Shown: positions 1-7,532, counted from the stretch's first letter. The stretch is 7,769 bases of DNA from an uncultured Syntrophobacteraceae bacterium (GCA_937889795.1 CALBZH010000803.1:1-7769); one strand, 5' to 3'. Made by a program: numbers and translations. Notes: generated from the sequence alone by a model not told the origin.

Positions 1-1
1 T

Positions 2-2728
2 CCGTATCACGACATGGGCCTGGTGGGGTGCGTCCTCTACCCCCTTTACGTTGGCTTCCGGGCCGTGCTGATGTCACCCGTTCATTTCTTGCAAAAGCCG
101 GCCCGCTGGCTTGAGGCGATTTCGCGTTACCAGGCCAACATCAGCGGCGGCCCGAATTTCGCCTATGACCTCTGCGTGCGAAAGATTTCCGCGGCGGAAC
201 GATCCGCGCTCGATCTCAGCACCTGGCACGTGGCCTTCAACGGAGCAGAGCCCATCCGGGCGGAGACCATCGATCGTTTCACGGAGACCTTCTCCCCGTG
301 CGGTTTTCGGCGCAGCGCTTTTCATTCCTGCTATGGCCTTGCCGAGGCGACCCTTCTGGTATCGGGCCAGGTGGGCAAGCTCGGCCCAGCGACACTGCTT
401 GGGAAACAGAACGCATCGCGGTCCGACCCTTCGACCGCGGCTCCATTTCAGAGCCCCAACGGACGACCGTTGGTGGGATCCGGGGATACCGAGCTCGGTC
501 AAACGGTCCTCATCATGGACCCGGAAACGTGCCTCCGGCGCCGTACCGGAGAAGTCGGCGAAATCTGGGTGTCCGGACCCAGCGTGGCCCAGGGGTACTG
601 GCGCAGCCCCGACGAAACCCGGTCGCGATTCCAGGCACGGCTCGCCGACACAGGCGAAGGCCCTTTCCTGCGTACGGGCGATCTCGGATTTCTGAAGGGC
701 ACGGAGCTGTTCGTCACGGGACGCCTCAAGGACCTGATCATCATTCGCGGGCGCAATCATTACCCTCAGGACATCGAATTCACCGTGGAGAAGAGCCACC
801 CCGCCCTACGCGTTGGCTGCGGGGCAGCGTTTTCGATCGATGTCGAGAGCGAGGAGCGTCTGGTTGTGGTCCACGAGGTCGAACGGTCTCACCTTAGAAA
901 CCTCAAGGCCGAGGAGGTCATTGAAGCGATCCGCCAGGCGGTTTCCGAGCAGCACGAGCTGCAGGTGTACGCGGTTGCGCTGATCAAGCCCTTCAGCATA
1001 CCCAAGACATCGAGCGGCAAGGTGCAGCGGCATCTGTGCCGAGCCGGCTTGCTTCAAGACGAGCTGCGTCTGGTGGCCGAGTCCAAAGGTCTCGTGGAAG
1101 CCGCCGGGGACGATTCCCCTGTCTCTGAACCTTGCGTCGATTGGACGCAGGCTCTCAAGAGCACTGCCGCCGAGCAGCTCATCCCCGCCCTGGAGCACCA
1201 TCTGCGCGAAACGGTGGCACGACTTGCTCGCATTCCGATCGACCGGATCGACCGGTGCAAACCTCTCAAGGCATTGGGGATCGATTCCCTCATGACGGTC
1301 GAGCTGCAGCTGAGCGTCGAACGGATCGCGGGAGCGAGTATTCCGCTGGAGGCTGTTTCCGTGGGGGCATCCATCGCTGATCTGGCGGCTCATATCCTGT
1401 GGCAGATGAATGGGAAAGGCGAAGGAGAGTCTGCGAGCCCTCTTGCCACCCTGCTGGTCCAGGGACGGCTGCGCGAGAGCAGACAATCCGATGCCGCCGT
1501 AACCCAGGATATCGAGATGTCACGGCTGGAGCAATCTCGGTTTGAAGACTTTCCGGAGCTGCGCAACCTCCAGAAGGTCCTTCACGGCTTGGATGACCAT
1601 GCCCTCACCAACCCCTATTTCAAAGAATACCAGGGGATCAACCGCGGCACGTGTGTCGTCGGGGGACAGCAGCTCATAACCTTTTCGAGCTACGACTACC
1701 TGGGCTTCTCCGGACATCCGACGGTGGCAAGTGCCGCCAAGGAGGCTATCGACCGATACGGCACGTCGGTCTCGGCGAGCCGGGTCGCGTCTGGGGAAAG
1801 ACCCGTGCATCGGGAGCTGGAGAAGGAAATAGCACGACTCGTCGGGGTGGAAGACTGCATCGCGCTGGTGAGCGGGCATGCCGCCAACGTGACGACCATC
1901 GGCCACCTGTTTGGCAAGGATGATCTGATCCTATACGACGCCCTGATTCATAACAGCGTCCTTCAGGGGTGCGTTCTTTCCGGAGCCAGCCACCGCACCT
2001 TTCCTCACTGCGACTGGAGTGCGCTTGATGACATGCTCAGGGAGACACGATCCAGCTACCGGCGAGCGCTCATCGTCATCGAGGGTCTCTACAGCATGGA
2101 CGGGGACATTCCGGATCTCCCATCCTTTATCGAAGTCAAGAAGCGCCACAGGGCGTTGCTCATGGTGGACGAGGCGCATTCCATCGGCGTTCTCGGAAGC
2201 CGTGGCCGAGGAATCGCCGAGCACTTCGGCGCCAATGCGGCCGAGGTGGATTTGTGGATGGGAACCCTGAGCAAGTCTCTGGCCAGCTGTGGGGGATATA
2301 TCGCCGGCTGCCGAGCCCTGATCGAATACCTCAAGTACACGGCCCCGGGCTTTGTCTACAGCGTCGGCATGACTCCGGCCAACGCGGCGGCGGCTTTGGC
2401 TGCCCTTCGGCTGCTGGAGGCGGAGCCGGAGCGTGTGAGCCAGCTTCATCGACTTGCAAGAGAGTTCTGGGAACGGGCACGGGCGAGGGGGCTGGATACT
2501 GGAACGAGCTGCGGCCTGCCGATCGTTCCGGTGATTGTGGGGCACTCTCTCAAGGCGATGCACTTGTCAGAGGCCCTTTTCAAAGCGGGAATCGATGTTC
2601 TGCCGATGGTTTATCCCGCCGTGCCCGACAAAGGGGCCCGCTTGCGATTCTTTGTCAATTTCAGCCATACAAGGGAGCAGATTGCCTTCACGGTGGACGC
2701 CGTGGCCAAGGAGCTGCGTACCGCGTGA
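2..2728 (+). CDS. FAAL-ACP-AONS fusion: acyl-AMP ligase, acyl carrier protein and alpha-oxoamine synthase (5' partial)
   Basis: Likely cytoplasmic enzyme making an alpha-aminoketone from a fatty acid and an amino acid. The frame is open to the left edge and its first codons read PYHDMGLVG, the internal FAAL motif, so the ATG at 14 is internal and the start lies outside; by comparison with FAALs roughly 200 or more residues are missing. Numbering from that Met: FNGAEP 75-80, YGLAEATL 107-114, TGDLG 221-225, GRLKDLIIIRGRNHYPQD 236-253 (the RNHYPQD form is typical of FAALs), and PKTSSGK 330-336 with the likely catalytic Lys336. An ACP follows at about 385-460 with LGIDSLM and phosphopantetheine Ser425. 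The AONS domain (about 530-904) has YDYLGF at 560, His646 (DALIHNS), DEAH 719-722 and GTLSKSLASCGG with PLP Lys754. All visible catalytic motifs are intact. The amino-acid substrate (Ser, Ala, Gly or other) and acyl chain length cannot be read. Domain calls are firm; the product is inferred. Confidence 0.93.
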   Translation, partial: PYHDMGLVGCVLYPLYVGFRAVLMSPVHFLQKPARWLEAISRYQANISGGPNFAYDLCVRKISAAERSALDLSTWHVAFNGAEPIRAETIDRFTETFSPCGFRRSAFHSCYGLAEATLLVSGQVGKLGPATLLGKQNASRSDPSTAAPFQSPNGRPLVGSGDTELGQTVLIMDPETCLRRRTGEVGEIWVSGPSVAQGYWRSPDETRSRFQARLADTGEGPFLRTGDLGFLKGTELFVTGRLKDLIIIRGRNHYPQDIEFTVEKSHPALRVGCGAAFSIDVESEERLVVVHEVERSHLRNLKAEEVIEAIRQAVSEQHELQVYAVALIKPFSIPKTSSGKVQRHLCRAGLLQDELRLVAESKGLVEAAGDDSPVSEPCVDWTQALKSTAAEQLIPALEHHLRETVARLARIPIDRIDRCKPLKALGIDSLMTVELQLSVERIAGASIPLEAVSVGASIADLAAHILWQMNGKGEGESASPLATLLVQGRLRESRQSDAAVTQDIEMSRLEQSRFEDFPELRNLQKVLHGLDDHALTNPYFKEYQGINRGTCVVGGQQLITFSSYDYLGFSGHPTVASAAKEAIDRYGTSVSASRVASGERPVHRELEKEIARLVGVEDCIALVSGHAANVTTIGHLFGKDDLILYDALIHNSVLQGCVLSGASHRTFPHCDWSALDDMLRETRSSYRRALIVIEGLYSMDGDIPDLPSFIEVKKRHRALLMVDEAHSIGVLGSRGRGIAEHFGANAAEVDLWMGTLSKSLASCGGYIAGCRALIEYLKYTAPGFVYSVGMTPANAAAALAALRLLEAEPERVSQLHRLAREFWERARARGLDTGTSCGLPIVPVIVGHSLKAMHLSEALFKAGIDVLPMVYPAVPDKGARLRFFVNFSHTREQIAFTVDAVAKELRTA

Positions 2729-2767
2729 GTCTCCCCCAGCGGGTGCAGGCAGACAGCCGCTAAACCA

Positions 2768-3799
2768 CTATTTGCCGGTCGCTCGGATGGTGGCCTGCCC
2801 CTTGAGCCCATCACGAATGGCAAGTTTGGGATTGGGAACGGTCAGCTCGACCTCGTAAAAAGACGGTTGATCCAGACCGGGAGTCCTGGGTGCCCAGGAG
2901 AGGCGGCTGATCGTGCCTTGAAATTTCTGCTCCGGCAGGGATTCGATCGAAATCTCCGCAAGATTGCCCACCGAAAGTCGGACAGCCTCGATCTCATGAA
3001 CCTGAGCTTTCATCAAGATGGGATCCATCACCCCAACCGTGAAGCACGGCGTACCTGGCCCGATTTCCGCTCCATCCCTAAGCTCCGGATGCATCGAGAT
3101 CACATGTCCCGTAATCGGGGAGACCAGCGAGCCCGCCGCAGGAGCCTTGTTGGCATCAACACGCACGGCCAGCTGATGCCTCAACAGCTCGAGGTCCTCC
3201 TGGGCGAGTCGTCTTTCCTGCGCCAGGCGCTCCTGGATGGCCGCCAGCTCTTTTCTCCCCAGCTGCAGCTCCTGCTCCACCTGGGTCAGACCTTGAGCCG
3301 GCGCCATATTTTCCGCGGCCAGCTGCTGGATTTCCCGATGTCTGCTCCCCAAGACCGAAAGGCCCCTTTCCGTTGCCGCCAACCGCATTTTCAGCTCGCT
3401 GATTTGCGGTGGGGACAACCGTCGCTGGATTTGGGCCGCCGCTTCCCTCGATAGCTGATAACGGGCGAGCACCTCCCCTTCCTTGACGGGATTGCCGCAG
3501 GATGCCTTGACCTCGCGGATGGTTCCCTGGAAGGGGATGGCCACCACACGCACGAGGGAGGAGCAGAGCTTACCCTGAAAAACGATATCGGTTGCCCTCG
3601 CCGGGGGGCGGTCGCTCTCGTTCTCTTTGGGGCTCTGGTCAGCTGAAAGCGCTTCCCGCTGACCGGGAAACACCCAAAAACCGGCCAAGGCAATGAAGCA
3701 GGTGCTCAGGAACAGCAGTTTTCTAATAGGAGGACGCTTCCACAAAGCGGTGAGAGAGCTCACCCGAGAGTGCGTACAGGGCCAGTGCCGCCTTGGCAT
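2768..3799 (-). CDS. HlyD/MacA-type periplasmic membrane-fusion protein
   Basis: Periplasmic adaptor that would connect the inner-membrane ABC transporter to the TolC-like channel; 343 residues. One N-terminal membrane segment at about 28-45 (KLLFLSTCFIALAGFWVF) serves as anchor or signal. The first half of a biotinyl/lipoyl-like domain is at 88-114 (GTIREVK then VKEGEVLARY), a charged alpha-helical hairpin rich in Glu, Gln, Arg and Leu spans about 130-212, the second lipoyl half is at 227-256 (SPITGHVISM then DGAEIGPG), and a beta-barrel region follows to the end. The ATG at 3799 has AAGGA 8 bases upstream (3808-3812), which favours it although it lies 77 bases inside the upstream TolC-like gene; GTG at 3763 or TTG at 3745 would give less overlap but have poorer ribosome sites. 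It is the last gene of the operon. Family call is firm; cargo is not shown by the sequence. Confidence 0.87.
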   Translation of the reverse strand: MPRRHWPCTHSRVSSLTALWKRPPIRKLLFLSTCFIALAGFWVFPGQREALSADQSPKENESDRPPARATDIVFQGKLCSSLVRVVAIPFQGTIREVKASCGNPVKEGEVLARYQLSREAAAQIQRRLSPPQISELKMRLAATERGLSVLGSRHREIQQLAAENMAPAQGLTQVEQELQLGRKELAAIQERLAQERRLAQEDLELLRHQLAVRVDANKAPAAGSLVSPITGHVISMHPELRDGAEIGPGTPCFTVGVMDPILMKAQVHEIEAVRLSVGNLAEISIESLPEQKFQGTISRLSWAPRTPGLDQPSFYEVELTVPNPKLAIRDGLKGQATIRATGK

Positions 3800-5066
3800 A
3801 TTCCAATTCCTTCGCTTCAGTGGTCTTTTTGGATTCTACGCAGCTTTTGCTCTCAACCAAAAATTGCAGGAATGTCTCACGCCCCTCTCCATAGGAGATC
3901 TCCCGCTGACGCTTTCTGAGAACCGAAAGCTCCTGTCGGCTCTTCGCGAGCTGGAGACCGGTCACCGCGTCCGCGACTCCGGTCTGGGCGGTGTTCCACG
4001 CGTTGGCGAGATCGACTTCCTTCGCCTGCTCCTCAACGTCGAATTGCTTCAAGATGGTCTTCTGCCGTGTGACGTCGTGCGCACGCTTCATTCCATCCCA
4101 AATGGGCATCTCAACCCCCACGAACGCGAAGAAATCGCCCTTGGTAGTCCTGCTGAGCGGATCTCCATTTTCAATGCCCCCGACAAGAGAGGGAAAGAAT
4201 TTGGCGTGAGCCAGCTTAACCCTGAGGGTCTGCAGCTCCTTTTTTAACTTCTGGATCTTGAGCTGATAGGAATTCGCGCGCGCCGACTCAACCGACGCCT
4301 TCTCCGGGTCAAAGCCGTTGAGAATCTCGGACCTGAGCCCTCGAACATTCAGCTGGAGACTCTGGGTGGGATCGAGCCCCAGAAGGCCTTTCATGGTGTC
4401 CGTCATGACCCGTTGTGTACTCGCAATTTTCTCTTTCTCCGCCTGGGCCAGTTGGAGCTCCTGCTCAGCCAGACGCAGCTCCAGGGGGCTCACGGATTCG
4501 CTTTTCATCTTGTTTCGGGCATAAGCGACATTCTGCTGGGACATGACAATGAGCTCGTCCTGGAGTGCCTCCACCCTGCTTAAAGACTCCAGCTCCAGCA
4601 TGGCGCCGCCCAAACGATGAATAAAGGTGGATATCGCTTGAAGATGGGTGAGGACAGCGATTTGGGTGATCATCCTGCTGGCCTGAAGGGAAAAGTACGT
4701 CTCGAAAGGATTGTAGGCATCGGTGTAGAAGCCAAGGCTGTAGGGTCTGTCATCCCCGCCAATGGACTTGGGGGCGTCGATATAGTACCGGGATCTCACG
4801 GAGACCGACGGCACAAATGCATGCTTGCTATCGGATTCATCCAACCGACGGACATCGATCTCAAGGGAGCCGCTCTTGATGTATGGCGACTGTTGTATGG
4901 CCAAACGCACACACTGATCGAAATTCATTCCCCCGGGGGGCAAAGCCGGCTCCTCGGTATCGGGCAAAGGAGCCCGCTCGGCACCGGATGCAACAGCAAC
5001 CCCCGTTTGAACCATGGCGGCAAGAAGCAGGGCAAGACACATCTTCAGCGGCCGGAGATGCTCCAT
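3723..5066 (-). CDS. TolC-family outer-membrane efflux channel
   Basis: Outer-membrane factor of the tripartite exporter; 447 residues, the usual size for the family. A signal peptide is visible at about 1-27 (basic start, then CLALLLAAMVQTGVAVASGA). The duplicated family architecture is visible: repeat 1 begins near 48 (NFDQCVRLAIQQSP, then AFVPSVSVRSRY near 83-94) and repeat 2 near 260 (SARANSYQL, then AKFFPSLVGG at 288-297). Each repeat is followed by long charged helices, and LLGLDP near 228-233 is a common element. ATG at 5066 is chosen because AGGAG lies 7 bases upstream; an in-frame GTG at 5069 would leave only 4 bases. It lies 51 bases after the ATPase stop and overlaps the adaptor gene downstream. 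An outer-membrane factor in the operon makes the exporter self-sufficient rather than dependent on a shared TolC. Confidence 0.88.
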   Translation of the reverse strand: MEHLRPLKMCLALLLAAMVQTGVAVASGAERAPLPDTEEPALPPGGMNFDQCVRLAIQQSPYIKSGSLEIDVRRLDESDSKHAFVPSVSVRSRYYIDAPKSIGGDDRPYSLGFYTDAYNPFETYFSLQASRMITQIAVLTHLQAISTFIHRLGGAMLELESLSRVEALQDELIVMSQQNVAYARNKMKSESVSPLELRLAEQELQLAQAEKEKIASTQRVMTDTMKGLLGLDPTQSLQLNVRGLRSEILNGFDPEKASVESARANSYQLKIQKLKKELQTLRVKLAHAKFFPSLVGGIENGDPLSRTTKGDFFAFVGVEMPIWDGMKRAHDVTRQKTILKQFDVEEQAKEVDLANAWNTAQTGVADAVTGLQLAKSRQELSVLRKRQREISYGEGRETFLQFLVESKSCVESKKTTEAKELEYAKAALALYALSGELSHRFVEASSY

Positions 5067-5073
5067 CACTCAA

Positions 5074-5079
5074 CTCCTG
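5074..5079 (-). promoter_or_regulatory. Ribosome binding site of the TolC-like gene
   Basis: CAGGAG on the minus strand, 7 bases before ATG 5066. It is the clearest Shine-Dalgarno sequence in the operon, and it decides for the ATG over the GTG one codon earlier. Confidence 0.7.
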
Positions 5080-5117
5080 TCAGAAGAATTGGACCCGTTC
5101 GGGGAAGACGGCCTGAA

Positions 5118-5822
5118 TCAGGAAACGATCGCTCCATCATCCAAGCGGTACACCTTGCTGCAATACGAAGCCACTTCCGGATCATGAGTCACGATGATCA
5201 TTGCCGTGGTACGGTCGGCAACGAAATGGCGGAAATAGTCCATGACAATCTGGCCATGCTTGCGGTCAAGCTGCCCCGTGGGCTCATCCGCAAGAATGAG
5301 CCGCGGACTGTTCACCAAGGCTCGTGCCACCGCCACCCGCTGCTGCTCCCCTCCGGAAAGCAGGTTGGATGGATGATGCATGCGATGGGAGAGATTAACG
5401 CGCGCCAATGCGTCCTCAATCATCGCATGGCGATCCCGCCGTTTCACATCCGCATAGATCAGAGGCAATTCCAGGTTCTCGTAGACGGTTGAATTCTCAA
5501 TTAAATTACAGCTTTGAAAGACAAAGCCCACAAACCGCCGACGGATCTTCGCCTGCGTCGTCCGATCCAGCTTGAGGACGTCCTCTCCCAGAACCGTGTA
5601 CGTTCCCGCGGTGGGAGCGAGGAAAAGGCCCAGGATGAAGAGCAGGGTGGATTTGCCGGACCCCGAGGCTCCCATGATGGCAACCATCTCACCGTGAAAA
5701 ACGCTCAGGTCCACCCCTCGAAGCACGGGAACAAAGGCTTCACCCGTTCGATACTCTTTTGTCAGTCCCGCGACGCGGACCAGAGCTTCGTCGGGGGAAC
5801 GAGCTGCTCCTGTGTCATTCAT
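5118..5822 (-). CDS. ABC transporter ATP-binding protein, LolD/MacB type
   Basis: Cytoplasmic ATPase subunit that would power the adjacent FtsX-type permease. From ATG 5822 it has 234 residues, the normal length for LolD/MacB-like ATPases. All nucleotide-binding motifs are intact: Walker [10 protein letters not shown] 51-59, Q-loop Gln103 (FVFQSCNLI), signature [15 protein letters not shown] 155-169, Walker [13 protein letters not shown] 175-186, and H-loop His213 (IIVTHDP). The start at 5822 is preferred over an in-frame upstream start (5885) because the extra 21 residues match nothing in the family and lie inside the permease gene, whereas 5822 gives an ATGAATGA overlap of 8 bases with the permease stop, typical of translational coupling. 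Its subfamily serves lipoprotein export, macrolide/peptide efflux and FtsEX-like roles, so the substrate cannot be deduced from it alone. Confidence 0.93.
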   Translation of the reverse strand: MNDTGAARSPDEALVRVAGLTKEYRTGEAFVPVLRGVDLSVFHGEMVAIMGASGSGKSTLLFILGLFLAPTAGTYTVLGEDVLKLDRTTQAKIRRRFVGFVFQSCNLIENSTVYENLELPLIYADVKRRDRHAMIEDALARVNLSHRMHHPSNLLSGGEQQRVAVARALVNSPRLILADEPTGQLDRKHGQIVMDYFRHFVADRTTAMIIVTHDPEVASYCSKVYRLDDGAIVS

Positions 5823-7023
5823 AGCGCAACGCGGAGACCACTTCCATGCGGCTGGCGATGGTTGATGGGGTAAAACCAGCCCCAACGCCCAGGATCATGG
5901 ACAAAACGATGCTGAGTGCAACGGACAGGACAAAGAGATCCTCGGATGGAGGGCTGTTCAGGATATGACTGACAAGCTGGACGGCCCCGCGGCCCAGAAT
6001 GATCCCCAGCAATGCCGACCCAAAGCTCAGAAACCATGCCTCTCCCAGAAATTGAATCAGAATGTCCCGATCTTCGGCCCCAATTGCTTTCTTCAATCCG
6101 ATCTCACGGGTCCTGGCCTGGACGGCAGCCATCATGCCGTTCCAAATCCCCATCCCGCCCAAAACCAGGGTCGCCACGATGGACAGGTAGATGAAAGTCT
6201 GCATCCACCATGCGATCCGCTGCACGCGCTTCAGCTGCTCCCAGGCCACATCCACGCGAACCCTGTCGCTTGGCTGAAAGGTGTCCATGACCTTTGAGAT
6301 GGCTGCCGCCACGGGACCGACATCGTCCCAGGTTTGGCAGCGGACGTAGACGCAGTCCACCAGCGACAGTCCTCGGATCCGGTCCTGCGCGGTCGTGAGG
6401 GGGATGAACGCATAATCGGCGCGCTCGGCGATCCCTGTCCCTCCGAGGACGCCCGCGATGACATAAAGCTCCCCATCAATCGGCAGCAGGCGCCCGGCGA
6501 TATCCTGGGTCCCAAAGATCTGCTGAGCGAGCTGTCTGCCGAGAACGCAGACTCGCTCACGCCTGTGCACTTCATCCTCGCCGAAGAAGCCTCCCGAGGT
6601 GGCAATGAAGCTGTTGACCTCCCAAAAGGCTCCATCCACGCCCAGCAATCGGAAGTACTGCTCTCCGGCCTTCAAGGTCGCGACAGCCATGGAGCCCTTG
6701 AGCGCCACGGCGCTGATGCTACGCACGCCGGGAATACGGCGCAAAGCATCGAGCGTTGGCTCGCGGAACCACCGGGGCTGCGGAATGAGACCGCGATTCG
6801 TGTAGTCTCCTTCAAGATTGACCCTCATGCGGGTCGATCCTCCGAGCAGATCCAGGTCGCGGTTCAAGTTGTGCTTGACATCCTGGCCGACCGTAAGAAC
6901 GAGGATGAAGCCGCAAGTACCCAGTGAGATGGCTAGGATGACTCCCGCGTAGCGCCTGCGCTGTCGCACCACCTGACGAAGGCTCACTCGGAGAAGGTCG
7001 AAGAATTTGTCACAGCCCGCCAT
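5815..7023 (-). CDS. FtsX/MacB-type ABC transporter permease
   Basis: Inner-membrane permease of the exporter; 402 residues from ATG 7023. The layout is that of MacB without its fused ATPase: a cytoplasmic amphipathic start (KFFDLLRVSLRQVVRQRRR), TM1 at about 26-46, a large periplasmic domain at about 47-272, then three C-terminal helices near 274-297, 327-352 and 362-384, ending in VSALRYE as many MacB-like permeases do. ARTREIGLKKAIGA (302-315) is the conserved coupling region before TM3. The frame extends upstream to ATG 7125 and TTG 7191, but those residues (for example FARYQGLLCAGIGCPGL) do not look like the family, so 7023 is chosen although its ribosome site is weak (GAG 7 bases upstream). 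ATG 7125 has GGGGGA 6 bases upstream and is the main alternative. First gene of the operon, overlapping the ATPase gene by 8 bases. Confidence 0.88.
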   Translation of the reverse strand: MAGCDKFFDLLRVSLRQVVRQRRRYAGVILAISLGTCGFILVLTVGQDVKHNLNRDLDLLGGSTRMRVNLEGDYTNRGLIPQPRWFREPTLDALRRIPGVRSISAVALKGSMAVATLKAGEQYFRLLGVDGAFWEVNSFIATSGGFFGEDEVHRRERVCVLGRQLAQQIFGTQDIAGRLLPIDGELYVIAGVLGGTGIAERADYAFIPLTTAQDRIRGLSLVDCVYVRCQTWDDVGPVAAAISKVMDTFQPSDRVRVDVAWEQLKRVQRIAWWMQTFIYLSIVATLVLGGMGIWNGMMAAVQARTREIGLKKAIGAEDRDILIQFLGEAWFLSFGSALLGIILGRGAVQLVSHILNSPPSEDLFVLSVALSIVLSMILGVGAGFTPSTIASRMEVVSALRYE

Positions 7024-7238
7024 GCTCAGACTCGCAGCCACCAGACCCGGACATCCAATCCCTGCACACAGGAGACCTTGATACCGAGCAAACGGGCGGA
7101 GCGTCCGGTTTTCGTGTCCCAACATCCCAATTCCCCCAAGAGTGGGGCGATAAGGAATATCCCGCTCCAAACCCTCGAAAAACGCCGTCAACCGGCATCG
7201 ATTGCCAGACTCGGCTCGGTACGAGATGCGGGCAATCC
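7024..7238 (-). other. Long 5' leader of the exporter operon
   Basis: About 215 bases between the predicted transcription start (near 7238) and the chosen permease start. No riboswitch or family-typical reading frame is recognised. A short hairpin, CCCCA-AGAG-TGGGG on the plus strand (7134-7147), sits just before the alternative ATG 7125. If translation begins at 7125 the leader shrinks to about 113 bases. Confidence 0.35.
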
Positions 7239-7244
7239 TGTTTC

Positions 7245-7273
7245 ATTACACCTATTTCGCTGCTCGGTGTCAA
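7245..7273 (-). promoter_or_regulatory. Sigma70-type promoter of the exporter operon
   Basis: On the minus strand, a perfect -35 TTGACA (7273-7268), a 17-base spacer and -10 TGTAAT (7250-7245), five of six matches to TATAAT. Orientation and position fit transcription of the permease, ATPase, TolC-like and adaptor genes, starting near 7238. No operator is obvious within it. Confidence 0.65.
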
Positions 7274-7434
7274 ATTGTAATTTCCGGAGTGCCCCGCCGC
7301 AGGATCAGCAGCACCGTCTCTTCAAGGGCATCCACGGTAATGATTGGGAAATCCCCCGACCGCGAAGGGAGTTGCATTTGCCATTCGCACCCTCGCTGGT
7401 GATAAAGAACCTTCGTCAGCAGGGACAAGACCAC
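7270..7434 (-). CDS. Possible small protein, 54 residues, unrecognised
   Basis: GTG at 7434 is preceded 4 bases upstream by GGGAGG (7439-7444), and a frame of 54 codons runs to TGA at 7270-7272, inside the -35 box of the exporter promoter. The product has a hydrophobic start (VVLSLLTKVLYHQ) and an ordered-looking end (FPIITVDALEETVLLILRRG). About 65% of third codon positions are G or C, similar to what a coding frame here might show but not decisive. I recognise no family. It may be a chance frame, or the second half of a frameshifted gene whose first part is the open frame 7416-7532. Confidence 0.25.
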   Translation of the reverse strand: MVLSLLTKVLYHQRGCEWQMQLPSRSGDFPIITVDALEETVLLILRRGTPEITI

Positions 7435-7532
7435 ACGACCTCCCAGGCCCCAGGCGGCATCTCCCCGACATGCTCCCGGAAAACCGGAGGAGCTTCAGGG
7501 TGATCATTGAACTGGGGGTAAGGCCTCATCAT
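7416..7532 (-). pseudogene. Possible 5' half of a frameshifted small gene, unrecognised
   Basis: An open frame of 38 codons from ATG 7532 (MMRPYPQF) to TGA 7416, ending in the protein-like stretch GAWEVVWSCPC. It overlaps the 54-codon frame at 7270-7434 in a different register; a one-base slip in 7416-7444 would join them into one product of about 85-90 residues. There is no good ribosome site before either ATG (7532, 7529). No family is recognised, so this may be non-coding. Confidence 0.15.

Noticed and set aside
298..897. A 199-codon alternative plus-strand frame inside the FAAL domain, and a 241-codon minus-strand frame at 74-799
   Set aside because: Both are shadows of the FAAL frame, which carries all the motifs; their translations are rich in Arg, Pro and Gly and low in hydrophobic structure.
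2738..2761. AGCGG ... CCGCT inverted repeat between the convergent stops as a terminator
   Set aside because: The stem is only 5 pairs with a 14-base loop and there is no T-run on either side, so a Rho-independent terminator is not supported.
2867..3454. A 195-codon plus-strand frame opposite the adaptor gene
   Set aside because: The opposite strand encodes a complete membrane-fusion protein with lipoyl halves and helical hairpin; the plus frame shows no domain.
4617..5492. A 291-codon plus-strand open frame opposite the TolC-like and ATPase genes
   Set aside because: It lies antisense to two genes with clear family motifs, spans their intergenic gap, and its translation shows no recognisable fold or family motif; G+C-rich coding DNA often leaves such antisense frames open.
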